A stretch of DNA of 64,000 bases. Source: Streptomyces sp. NBC_00878. GTDB taxonomy: Bacteria; Actinomycetota; Actinomycetes; Streptomycetales; Streptomycetaceae. Both the position numbers and the translations under genes were made by a program. The stretch's first letter is position 1. The number at the start of each line of letters is the position of its first letter. The stretch is taken from assembly GCF_026341515.1 (NCBI RefSeq), contig NZ_JAPEOK010000001.1, positions 1,922,001 through 1,986,000 on the forward strand, in the 5' to 3' direction. Positions 15,309 to 23,458 of this stretch are shown one piece after another. Below the pieces are notes generated by a model, which was not told the origin of the DNA, did not search any database, and worked only from the letters and a program-made list of their open reading frames with translations.

Positions 15309-17591
15309 ATGGGGGCACCCTTGAAGCACTCAGATCAGACGACACGCGCCGTGGCCGCCGAGCCCTTAGCGCCGCCTCCCGCGCAGCCACCTCCCGAGCG
15401 CGGACTCGCCTCACTCGCCCGGCGGCTGGTGCGCCGCAGGACCCCCGTCTTCCTGCTGATCGCGGCGGTCTCGCTTGCCGCCGCGCTGTTCGGAGCGGGA
15501 GCGGCGGGCGACCTGTCGAGCGGCGGCTACACGGCGAGCGACTCCGAGTCGGCGAAGGCCGAACAGTTGCTCGCCGACCGCTTCGGGACCGGCTCCCCCA
15601 ACATGGTGCTGCTGGCCACCGGCGAGGGTCAGGTGGCGGACCCGGCGGCGGCCGAGGCGGGCACGGAACTGACCGGCCGGATCCGGGAGTTGGAGGGAGT
15701 GGGCTACGCGGAGTCGTACTGGACGTCCCAGGACCCCGCGCTGCGCTCGAAGGACGGCCGCTCCGCGCTGATCCTGGTGCGGCTGTCCGGCGACGAGAAC
15801 GAGGCCACGCACCGGTCGGGTGAGCTGGCCGAGGAACTCTCGGGCAAGCAGGGCGAGTTCACGGTCACGGCCACCGGACGCGCTCCGATCAACGACGCGC
15901 TGGAGAAGCAGAGCGAGGAGGACCTGACCAAGGCCGAACTCATCGGCGCGCCGCTCACCCTGATCATCCTGCTGGCCGCCTTCGGCTCACTGGTGGCGGC
16001 TCTGCTGCCGCTGCTGGTGGGCGTCGTCTCGGTCGTCTGCACCCTGGCCGTCCTGCGTCTGCTGGCCGGCTTCACCGATGTCTCCCTGTTCGCGATGAAC
16101 GTCACCACGGCGCTGGGCTTCGGACTCGCCGTCGACTACAGCCTGTTCATCGTGACCCGTTATCGCGAGGAGCTGGCGCGGGGCAGCGAGGTCGTCGAGG
16201 CCATCGCCCACAGTCTGCGTACCGCGGGACGGACCGTTCTGTTCTCCGCGCTCACGGTCGTGCTGTCCCTGGCCGCCCTGCTGGTGTTCCCGATCGCCTT
16301 CCTCCAGTCACTCGCCTACGCCGGTATCGCGGTGGTGAGCCTGGCCGCGGTCACCTCGCTGGTGATCCTGCCGCCGACGCTGGCCGTCATCGGCCGGCGG
16401 ATCGACCGGCTCGACGTGTTCGCCGGGCTGCGGCGGCGCCTGCCGGGCGCGGCCACGGAGGGGGGCGGCGTCTGGCACGGGCTGGCCACCGGGGTGATGC
16501 GCCGTCCGGTGCTCGCCGGGGCCGGCGTGGCCGTGCTGCTGATCGCGCTCGCCCTGCCCTTCGCGCACGCCCGGTTCGGCCTCACGGACGACCGCATCCT
16601 CCCTCAAGGGGCTCCGGCGCAGACGGCGGCCGACACCATCCGTTCCGGCTTCGACGGTGCGGGCACGGCCCCGGTGACCGTGGTGCTGCCTGACCTGCCG
16701 GAGGACGGCCGGGACGCCGAACTGACCGACTACATGGCCGCGTTGTCCCGAACGGACGGCACCGTACGGGTGGACGGCCCCCTCGGCAGCTGGGCGACGG
16801 GACAGCAGGTCGCCGAACCCGGCCCCACCGCCGGGACGTTCGCCGACGCCCGGGGTGTCTGGCTGAACGTCGTGTCCGACACCAACCCCAACTCCGCCGC
16901 CGGCGAGCGGCACACCGAGGACGTCCGCGAAGTGCGGGCGCCCGCCGAGGCGTTGGTCGGCGGCGAGGCGGCCTCGCTGGTGGACACCAAGGACTCGCTC
17001 ATGGAGCGCATCCCGTACGCCGTCGCGGTGATCGCCCTGAGCATGCTGATCCTGCTCTTCCTGTTCACCGGCAGCCTCGTGGTGCCGTTGCAGGCCCTGG
17101 TGCTCAACACCCTCAGCCTCACCGCCTCCTTCGGGGCGATGGTGTACGTGTTCCAGGACGGCCATCTCAAGTGGCTGGTCGGCGATTTCGTCCACACCGG
17201 GCAGCTGGAGGTCACCGTCCCGGTGCTGATGTTCTGCGTGGCCTTCGGCCTCTCCATGGACTACACCGTCTTCCTGCTGTCCCGGATCCGGGAGGAGTAC
17301 CTCGCGACCGGCGACAACACGCGGGCCGTGGTCTTCGGCATCGACCACACCGGCCGTCTGATCACCGCCGCCGCGCTGGTCGTGGCGACCGTGCTGGGCG
17401 CCCTGGCGACGTCGGAGCTGAGCCTGCTCAAGCTGCTCGGCGCGGGGCTCGCGCTCGCGGTGCTGGTGGACGCGACCCTGGTGCGCGGCATCCTCGTACC
17501 GGCCGTGATGAAACTCTGCGGCCGGGCCAACTGGTGGGCCCCGGCTCCACTGCGCCGACTGCACGACAAGGTCGGCCTGCGCGACGGCTGA
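15309..17591 (+). CDS. MMPL-family RND exporter
   Basis: About 760 residues with two repeats of the RND/MMPL layout: TM1 near residue 40-60, a large extracytoplasmic loop, a block of five TMs, TM7, a second loop and a second TM block. Conserved segments include GFGLAVDYSLFIVTRYREEL and FGLSMDYTVFLLSRIREEY, whose Asp-Tyr pairs carry the proton relay. The ATG at 15309 was chosen because hydrophobic homology begins shortly after it. MMPL proteins export lipids and lipid-like metabolites, which suits a cluster with ACP, ketosynthase and acyl-reductase genes. It follows the TetR gene by about 100 bp and may be co-transcribed with it. Confidence 0.87.
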   Translation: MGAPLKHSDQTTRAVAAEPLAPPPAQPPPERGLASLARRLVRRRTPVFLLIAAVSLAAALFGAGAAGDLSSGGYTASDSESAKAEQLLADRFGTGSPNMVLLATGEGQVADPAAAEAGTELTGRIRELEGVGYAESYWTSQDPALRSKDGRSALILVRLSGDENEATHRSGELAEELSGKQGEFTVTATGRAPINDALEKQSEEDLTKAELIGAPLTLIILLAAFGSLVAALLPLLVGVVSVVCTLAVLRLLAGFTDVSLFAMNVTTALGFGLAVDYSLFIVTRYREELARGSEVVEAIAHSLRTAGRTVLFSALTVVLSLAALLVFPIAFLQSLAYAGIAVVSLAAVTSLVILPPTLAVIGRRIDRLDVFAGLRRRLPGAATEGGGVWHGLATGVMRRPVLAGAGVAVLLIALALPFAHARFGLTDDRILPQGAPAQTAADTIRSGFDGAGTAPVTVVLPDLPEDGRDAELTDYMAALSRTDGTVRVDGPLGSWATGQQVAEPGPTAGTFADARGVWLNVVSDTNPNSAAGERHTEDVREVRAPAEALVGGEAASLVDTKDSLMERIPYAVAVIALSMLILLFLFTGSLVVPLQALVLNTLSLTASFGAMVYVFQDGHLKWLVGDFVHTGQLEVTVPVLMFCVAFGLSMDYTVFLLSRIREEYLATGDNTRAVVFGIDHTGRLITAAALVVATVLGALATSELSLLKLLGAGLALAVLVDATLVRGILVPAVMKLCGRANWWAPAPLRRLHDKVGLRDG

Positions 17592-17616
17592 CCGGTTCTC
17601 ACCCACCTCACGCGCC

Positions 17617-17666
17617 ACGGCCCCTCCTCCTCACCCGGCGGAGGGGCCGTCTTGTTTCCTTTTTTA
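17617..17666 (+). terminator. Rho-independent terminator after the MMPL gene
   Basis: Arms ACGGCCCCTCC and GGAGGGGCCGT are followed by a T-rich stretch with a run of six T. This is one of the few classic intrinsic terminators in the window. Confidence 0.85.
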
Positions 17667-17697
17667 GTAGATGTGGGAACTAGAGTGCGCATATAGT
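17667..17697 (+). promoter_or_regulatory. Cluster operator motif, copy D, and promoter of the PigD-like gene
   Basis: Half-sites GTAGATG and CTAGAGT are 13 bp apart (17667-17686), just upstream of a TATAGT -10-like hexamer at 17692-17697. The motif occupies the -35 region, so a bound repressor would block the promoter of the PigD/PigE-like operon. It also implies that translation starts well downstream, not at the GTG at 17696. Confidence 0.6.
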
Positions 17698-17842
17698 GAG
17701 GACGCGCGAACTGGGGGATCGGACTCGCGTCCGGTGCGCCGCGCTGCGGGGGGACAACGGGGAATCAACGGGGATTCGTGCTGGTCAGCCGCATTGGTGT
17801 GCGTTCGCGCGCTCGCTCCATGACCGGAACGGAGATCAGAAG

Positions 17843-20332
17843 TTGAATCCTGTCCACAGCATGGAAAGTCCACCTCAGCTCCTCGTCATGTCCGTGGGCA
17901 AGCGTCCTGGTTTCCACGCCGCGGTGCGCTGCGCACTGACCGACGTGGTGGCCGGTTCCGAACGCTTACTCTCCGAGACACCAAGTGCGGGTGAACCGCC
18001 CGCGGAGACCGATTCCGCCCCTGACCGAACGAGGCGTCCCGCCTACCAGAATCTGCTCGGCAAGGCACGGCGTTTCCTGGCCGGGGCGTTACCGCGGGCC
18101 GAGATCCGGCTCATCACCGCCGAGACCCTGCCGAAGGCCGCCGAGGTCTTCGGCGAGCGGACACACGGCGCCGCGACCGCGCCGCCTCTCCTGCTCGTCG
18201 ACGCGGCGGGCGCGGGCCTCGGTGCCGCGCCGCTCGAAGCCACCGTCGCCGAAGCCGTGGACCGGCTGGCCGCCGTCCTCCCCCGCGTCCCGGGGGACCG
18301 GCCACCCGTGCCCCGGACAGCCGTGTACGCGGAGGGGCCGCCGCACTCCGTCCGCGTCGCCCAGGACCACGAAGTGCTCCAACTCCCTGACGAGCCCTGG
18401 GTGCTCACGGCCGACGTGGTCCGCCGGTTCACCGACCACGTCCAGCAGACCCACGGCAGCTCGGCCCTGCGCTCCGCCTCGCGCACCGGACCTCCGGCGC
18501 TGGCCCGGGCCCTGCACGGCTTCCTCACCGAACAGGCCGGTTCCGCCTGGGGGTTGCACTACTACACCGGCTCGGTCGTCTCGGGACTCATCGACGAGCT
18601 CGACCGGCTGGCCGCCGGACAGGGCAACCCCGTACTGCGGGGCCCGAGCGAACACAGCCTGGCCTGTGGTGCGCTGGCCCGCTGGCAGCTCGACGAGGCG
18701 CCGTACCTGATCATCGTCACCAGCGGGATGGTGGACGAGTTCCGGGGCACCCTGGCCAACCTGCGCCAGGCCGGGGCGCGCGGCTTCATCGTCTGTGCCG
18801 ACTCCCCGCGCGAGGCGTGGTTCCCGTTCCAGGGCACGGTCCACGCGGCCGAGGACTCCCGGGCGGTGCTCACCGCACGCCGGATCCCCCATGTGTACCT
18901 GGCGGATCCCGCCACGCTCCAGGAGGATCTGTCGGCCGCGTTCACCGCCTACCACGAGAGCGAAGGACCGGTCGTCCTGCTCGCTACGCCGTCGGTACTC
19001 GCCTCCGCCGCGCCCCTGGCACCGGTTCCCGCCGGTCAGCGGCGGCCCCGGGCCGTACTGCGGGTCGCGGAGGACCAGCTCGCTCCGGTGACAGACCTCG
19101 TCAACTCCGGCCCCGCCAGGCTGCTGTGGCAGTGCGGCCGGCTCGACGGCGAGGAGTCCGGCCTCGTCCACGAGATCGCGGCGGGCGCGGGCATCGCGCT
19201 CGCCGACTCCCTCACCCGGCCCGGCAGCGTGGCGGCGTACCGCGACGGCCGCAAGGTCGACGAGTACCTGGGCAGCCTCGGGCTCTACGGCTACTCGGCC
19301 CGGGTGCACGGATTCCTGCACCACGGCGGACGGCTGCGCCCGCGCGAGGAACAGGCCCTGTTCTTCCTCAAGAGCCGTGTCAGTGAGGCGTCCACGCCGT
19401 TCTCACCACGCGCCCTGGCCCGGAACCTGCGCGTCGTCCAGATCACTCGCGAGGCCACGCACCTCGCCCCGTTCGCCGACCACCCGGTGCACGCCGAGGC
19501 CCGCGGCTTCCTGCGCGCGCTGCGCGAACGCCTCGCCGTCGAACCCGACGTGCTCGCCCGGCGCCGGACCGCCATCGCCGAGGCACAGCACAGCGCGGAC
19601 GACGCCGTGCACGCCCTGCCCGTCCTGCCCATGTCCGCCAACTACTTCTTCCACCGACTCGGTGGCGTACTGGAACAGTTGATCACGCAGGAGGGCTACA
19701 CATACACGGGGGTGTTCGACGTGGGGCGCGGGGGCTTCTCGGCGATCCGCAACCTCCCCCGGACCGGGCCGGGCTTCTCCGGGTGGTACGGGCGGGCCCT
19801 GATGGGCGACGCGCTCCAGGCGGTGCCCGCGGTGGCACTGACCCGGGACGACAACGTCCTCGCCTTCATCGGGGACGGCGCCTCGGCCCTCGTACCCGAC
19901 ATCGTCCCGTCGCTCGTCCAGCAGGTCTGTCTGCACGGGCGGCCGTTGCGCCGCAATCTGACCCTCTTCCGGCTCGTCGACGGCGGGCACTCGGTGATCC
20001 GCTCGTACCACGAGGGCCGCTCGGGCTCCGGTCTGAGCCGCCAGAACCAGGTGGTGCACCTGCTGGAACCGGAGCGGACCAGAAATTTCGGCGGCCTCAC
20101 CGTCCGGCACCGGCACGTCCCGGACGTCCACCCGGACCAGCTGCGTGACTGGCTGACCCGGCCGGCCACCGTGAACGTCTGCTCCGTCCTGCTGTCCCAC
20201 AACAACGAGGGCGACGGCCTGAGCCTGCTCTCCTCCCTGGGCTGGCAGCGCGACGAACTCTCCGCGCTCGCCCTGCCCTCGCGCCGGTCCGCCCGGTCCG
20301 CCCGGTCCTCCTCGGCGAGCGGCCGCGCCTGA
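17843..20332 (+). CDS. ThDP-dependent enzyme, PigD-like (acyl-anion addition of pyruvate)
   Basis: About 829 residues. The C-terminal part has a ThDP/Mg-binding motif: GDG at residues 677-679 in AFIGDGASALVPDIVPSL, and downstream RRNLTLFRLVDGGHS supplies the Asn end. The N-terminal ~200 residues are variable, and the middle (GFIVCADSPREAWFPFQGTV) resembles the central domain of ThDP decarboxylases. Length, domain layout and the adjacent reductase-aminotransferase fusion match Serratia PigD, which decarboxylates pyruvate and adds the acetyl unit to an enal. I chose TTG 17843 because GGAG lies 8 bp upstream and the -10 hexamer excludes the GTG at 17696. ATG 17861 is an alternative. PigD-type chemistry is inferred from family and partner. 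Confidence 0.75.
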   Translation: MNPVHSMESPPQLLVMSVGKRPGFHAAVRCALTDVVAGSERLLSETPSAGEPPAETDSAPDRTRRPAYQNLLGKARRFLAGALPRAEIRLITAETLPKAAEVFGERTHGAATAPPLLLVDAAGAGLGAAPLEATVAEAVDRLAAVLPRVPGDRPPVPRTAVYAEGPPHSVRVAQDHEVLQLPDEPWVLTADVVRRFTDHVQQTHGSSALRSASRTGPPALARALHGFLTEQAGSAWGLHYYTGSVVSGLIDELDRLAAGQGNPVLRGPSEHSLACGALARWQLDEAPYLIIVTSGMVDEFRGTLANLRQAGARGFIVCADSPREAWFPFQGTVHAAEDSRAVLTARRIPHVYLADPATLQEDLSAAFTAYHESEGPVVLLATPSVLASAAPLAPVPAGQRRPRAVLRVAEDQLAPVTDLVNSGPARLLWQCGRLDGEESGLVHEIAAGAGIALADSLTRPGSVAAYRDGRKVDEYLGSLGLYGYSARVHGFLHHGGRLRPREEQALFFLKSRVSEASTPFSPRALARNLRVVQITREATHLAPFADHPVHAEARGFLRALRERLAVEPDVLARRRTAIAEAQHSADDAVHALPVLPMSANYFFHRLGGVLEQLITQEGYTYTGVFDVGRGGFSAIRNLPRTGPGFSGWYGRALMGDALQAVPAVALTRDDNVLAFIGDGASALVPDIVPSLVQQVCLHGRPLRRNLTLFRLVDGGHSVIRSYHEGRSGSGLSRQNQVVHLLEPERTRNFGGLTVRHRHVPDVHPDQLRDWLTRPATVNVCSVLLSHNNEGDGLSLLSSLGWQRDELSALALPSRRSARSARSSSASGRA

Positions 20333-20344
20333 ATCCGGCGCCCG

Positions 20345-20410
20345 CGTTCCGGCTCGCCCTCTCCTCACCGCTCTTCCTCATCTGCTCTTCCTCACCTGCT
20401 CTTCCTTTCC
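20345..20410. repeat. Pyrimidine-rich degenerate tandem repeat
   Basis: Several imperfect copies of CTGCTCTTCCTCAC fill the gap between the PigD-like and PigE-like genes, immediately before a CCGGAGG ribosome-binding site. The coding strand is almost purely pyrimidine here. Confidence 0.6.
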
Positions 20411-20422
20411 GGAGGCACAGTC

Positions 20423-23041
20423 TTGTCCCGTTCGGCGATTCCGCCTGCCCAGTCCACGGCGGACACCTCTGCCCCGTCCGCGCCCGAAGCGGACTTACCG
20501 GCCACGCCGGTCCCCTTCGGCTTCCTCGCCCATCCCGTCAGCTCCGGACACCGCAACCAGGTCCGTGCCCTCGATCTGTTCGGCCGGATCCTGGACGAGC
20601 ACCGCGGCACCGAGCGCGCACCGGGCGTCCGGCACAGCGTTCCCATGCCGCTGATCACCTCCGTCACCTCACCGACCGGCGCCCGATGTACCGGCGAGGT
20701 GCGCTATCTCCCGTACACCGCCGAGCAGTTGCTGCGCCGCCCCAACACGGCACGCGCGATGGTCGCCGCGGAGGCGGCCCGGCTGCGGGACGCCGGGGCC
20801 CGGCTGATCGGCCTCGGCGGCGCCACCTCGATCGTCGGCGACCGGGGGGTGTGGACGGAACGCCAGGTCGGTACGGCGGTGACCAGCGGCAACTCGCTGA
20901 CGGTGTACGCCGCCCAGCAGGAACTGCTGCATGTCGTACGGCTGTTGGAGCTGACGCCGGAGTCGACCCGGGTGGCCGTGGTGGGCTACCCCGGTTCCAT
21001 CGGCCTGGCGGTGGCGAAGCTGCTGCTGGCCGACGGCTTCCCGCTGGACCTGGTGTGCCGGCGCGGCAGGCGGGCCCCCTCGGCGCTGCTCACGCACCTC
21101 GCCGCCGAGGACCACGACCGGGTCCGGCTGGTCGACGAGGTCGCCCAATGCTCCCCGGAAACCCGCCTGTTCGTGACCGCGTCGTCGGCCGGCGGACTGG
21201 TGGACCCCGACCGGCTGCCGCCGGGCTCGGTGGTGGTCGACGTGGCACTGCCCCGCGACGTGACCGCGGCGCCGCGCGACAGCAGCGACGTACTCGTCAT
21301 CGACGGCGGCCTGGTCAGCGGCTCCGCAGACGTCGTGATCGGGGACGGCGCCCTGCCCAGCCCCACCCAGCAGCTCAACGGCTGTCTCGCCGAGACGCTG
21401 GTGCTCGCCCTGGAGGGACACGCCCGGTCGTTCTCGCTCGGCCGGGAACTGGCCCTGGACCGGGTCCGCACGATCGGTGCCCTCGCGGCCCGGCACGGCT
21501 TCACGCCCGTCCCGCTCGCCTCCTTCGGCCGGCCGGTCGCCGACGAGGAGGTACTGCGCCTGGCCCGCCACCACCGCCCGGCCCGCACCACGGCGGCTCA
21601 CACCCCGGCGGAACGGGCACCGGGGGTCACCGAGATGACCAAGCGACGGTTCCGGGAGCGGATCAACCCGCCCATGGCCCGGCTCTTCGAGGCCCACGGC
21701 CTGGACCGGGTCTTCACCACGGGCCGCGGCTGCACACTGACCACCGAGGACGGCACCGACTACCTGGACTTCGTCGCCGGGTACGGATGTCTCAACCTCG
21801 GCCACAACCACCCGGTGGTGACCGAGCGGCTGCGGAGCTTCCTGGACCGGGGCTCGCCGACCTTCGTGCAGTACGTCTCCATGCCCGAGCAGGCCGCCGA
21901 ACTCGCCGAGCGGCTCAGCGAGTTGGCCCCCGGCCGGCCCGAGCGGGTGTTCTTCTCCAACTCCGGCACCGAGGCGGTGGAGGCCGCGCTCAAGGTGGCC
22001 CGCGCGGCCACCGGCCGCACCCGCCTCGTGTACGCCGACAACAGCTACCACGGCAAGACGCTGGGGGCGCTGTCCGTCACCGGCCGGGCGGCGCACCGGG
22101 AGCCGTTCGGCCCGCTGCTGCCCGACACGGCGGCGGTGCCGTACGGGGACCTGGACGCGCTGGCAGCCGTGCTCGACGGCGCGGCGGCCTTCATCGTCGA
22201 ACCGGTGCAGGGCGAGGGCGGTGTCGTCCTGCCGCCGGCCGGCTATCTGAGGGCGGCGCGGGAGCTGTGCCGGCGGGCCGGGGCGGCCTTCGTGCTCGAC
22301 GAGATCCAGACCGGACTCGGCCGCACCGGAGCGCTCTTCGCCGCCGAGCACGACGGCCTCGACCCGGATGTGCTGTGCGTGGCCAAGTCGCTCTCCGGAG
22401 GACTCGTGCCCATCGCGGCGACCCTGTGCCGGGCGGACCTGTGGGACGCGGCGTACGGCAGCACCAACCGTTCGATGCTGCACTCCTCGACCTTCGGCGG
22501 CGGCAACTTCGCGGCGGTGGCGGGCCTGGCCACCCTCGACGTACTCACCGCCGAGGGGCTGCCGGAGCACGCGCTGAAGGTCGGGGAGCATCTGCGCGGC
22601 TCCCTGCGCACGGTGTGCGAGTCGTACGGCTTCGTCAAGGACATCCGCGGCATCGGCCTGATGACCGCCATCGAGTTCGACGGCGACTTCTCCGGAGCGG
22701 TCTCCTCCGTCACGGACGAACTCCTGACCAGGCTCCCGGGCGACCTGCGCGCACTGGCCGACTGGCTGCCGGACGACCTGCGTACGGCACTGTCCCGGGC
22801 CGGCGACGCGATGGAATCCACCCTCGGCGACCTGATGTGCCTCCGCTTCGTGGCCTCGCTCGCCCGCGACCACCGCATCCTCACCTTCGTCACGGCCAAC
22901 CGCACCCGGGTGATGCGCATCCAGCCGCCGCTGGTGCTCACCTTCGCCGAGGCCGACCGGTTCGTCGCGGACTTCGAGGCGGTCTGCCGCGAACTGGCGC
23001 TCCACGCGGACCTGGACGCCTGGCGCCCGCCGCAGGACTGA
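20423..23041 (+). CDS. Acyl-ACP reductase / class III aminotransferase fusion, PigE-like
   Basis: 872 residues with two domains. Residues ~30-390 form an acyl-ACP reductase like cyanobacterial AAR: LIGLGGATSIVGDRG, VTSGNSL, Rossmann segment VAVVGYPGSIGLAVAKLLL, and a candidate acyl-accepting Cys321 in QQLNGCLAETLVLALEG. Residues ~410-870 form a PLP fold-type I class III aminotransferase with FFSNSGTEAVEAALK, VLDEIQTGLGRTG and PLP-binding Lys655 in CVAKSLSGG. The same fusion occurs in Serratia PigE, which reduces an enoyl thioester and aminates 3-acetylalkanals so that they cyclise to pyrrolines. TTG is the start, with CCGGAGG 8 bp upstream. It is followed by an ACP and a ketosynthase gene. 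Confidence 0.85.
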   Translation: MSRSAIPPAQSTADTSAPSAPEADLPATPVPFGFLAHPVSSGHRNQVRALDLFGRILDEHRGTERAPGVRHSVPMPLITSVTSPTGARCTGEVRYLPYTAEQLLRRPNTARAMVAAEAARLRDAGARLIGLGGATSIVGDRGVWTERQVGTAVTSGNSLTVYAAQQELLHVVRLLELTPESTRVAVVGYPGSIGLAVAKLLLADGFPLDLVCRRGRRAPSALLTHLAAEDHDRVRLVDEVAQCSPETRLFVTASSAGGLVDPDRLPPGSVVVDVALPRDVTAAPRDSSDVLVIDGGLVSGSADVVIGDGALPSPTQQLNGCLAETLVLALEGHARSFSLGRELALDRVRTIGALAARHGFTPVPLASFGRPVADEEVLRLARHHRPARTTAAHTPAERAPGVTEMTKRRFRERINPPMARLFEAHGLDRVFTTGRGCTLTTEDGTDYLDFVAGYGCLNLGHNHPVVTERLRSFLDRGSPTFVQYVSMPEQAAELAERLSELAPGRPERVFFSNSGTEAVEAALKVARAATGRTRLVYADNSYHGKTLGALSVTGRAAHREPFGPLLPDTAAVPYGDLDALAAVLDGAAAFIVEPVQGEGGVVLPPAGYLRAARELCRRAGAAFVLDEIQTGLGRTGALFAAEHDGLDPDVLCVAKSLSGGLVPIAATLCRADLWDAAYGSTNRSMLHSSTFGGGNFAAVAGLATLDVLTAEGLPEHALKVGEHLRGSLRTVCESYGFVKDIRGIGLMTAIEFDGDFSGAVSSVTDELLTRLPGDLRALADWLPDDLRTALSRAGDAMESTLGDLMCLRFVASLARDHRILTFVTANRTRVMRIQPPLVLTFAEADRFVADFEAVCRELALHADLDAWRPPQD

Positions 23042-23167
23042 ACCCCGAACCGCAGGCGCTTCGCCCCACTCCCCACTGCACGATGCCGGGCACCCGTGTC
23101 CGGCATGGACAACCGCAACAGAGAACACCGCACCGAAGCAGAGAACCCGACGCAGGAGGACACCCGC

Positions 23168-23458
23168 ATGAACAGCACCACAGAGCAGCGACTCGTCGAC
23201 GTCCTGGTGGACCGCCTGGGCCTGCAGCCCGACGAACTCACCCGCACCGCCCGCTTCAAGGACGACCTGGGGCTCGACTCACTCGACCTGGTCGAGCTGG
23301 TCTCGGCGATGGAGGACGAGCTCGGCGTGCCCGTGACCGACGAGGTGGCCCTGTCCCTCACCTCGCTCGGTGATGTCATCGCCTATGTGGACTCCCAGTG
23401 TCCCGTCGGCACGGAGCCCGCGATAACGGAGCCCGCGATAACGGAGCCCGCGATATGA
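23168..23458 (+). CDS. Acyl carrier protein
   Basis: A 96-residue ACP with the phosphopantetheine site Ser38 in LGLDSLDLVEL. The ATG at 23168 follows a CAGGAGGA ribosome-binding site; an upstream in-frame ATG has none. It overlaps the ketosynthase start (ATGA) and lies just behind the acyl-ACP-reductase fusion, so it is the likely carrier for the acyl chain handed from ketosynthase to reductase. The C-terminus is extended beyond the four-helix core by a repeated Pro-Ala-Ile-Thr-Glu tail encoded by a 15-bp tandem repeat, which is unusual for an ACP. Confidence 0.93.
   Translation: MNSTTEQRLVDVLVDRLGLQPDELTRTARFKDDLGLDSLDLVELVSAMEDELGVPVTDEVALSLTSLGDVIAYVDSQCPVGTEPAITEPAITEPAI
23411..23455. 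repeat. 15-bp tandem repeat, three copies, at the ACP 3' end
   Basis: Three exact copies of ACGGAGCCCGCGATA end one base before the ACP stop codon and encode PAITE units. The third copy also supplies the first base of the ketosynthase ATG, so repeat copy number can change without breaking either gene. Confidence 0.9.

Noticed and set aside
20669..23128. Very long minus-strand open frame (819 codons) opposite the PigE-like gene
   Set aside because: Antisense shadow typical of high-GC DNA. The plus strand has clear enzyme motifs; the minus frame is Arg/Gly/Val-rich with no domain.
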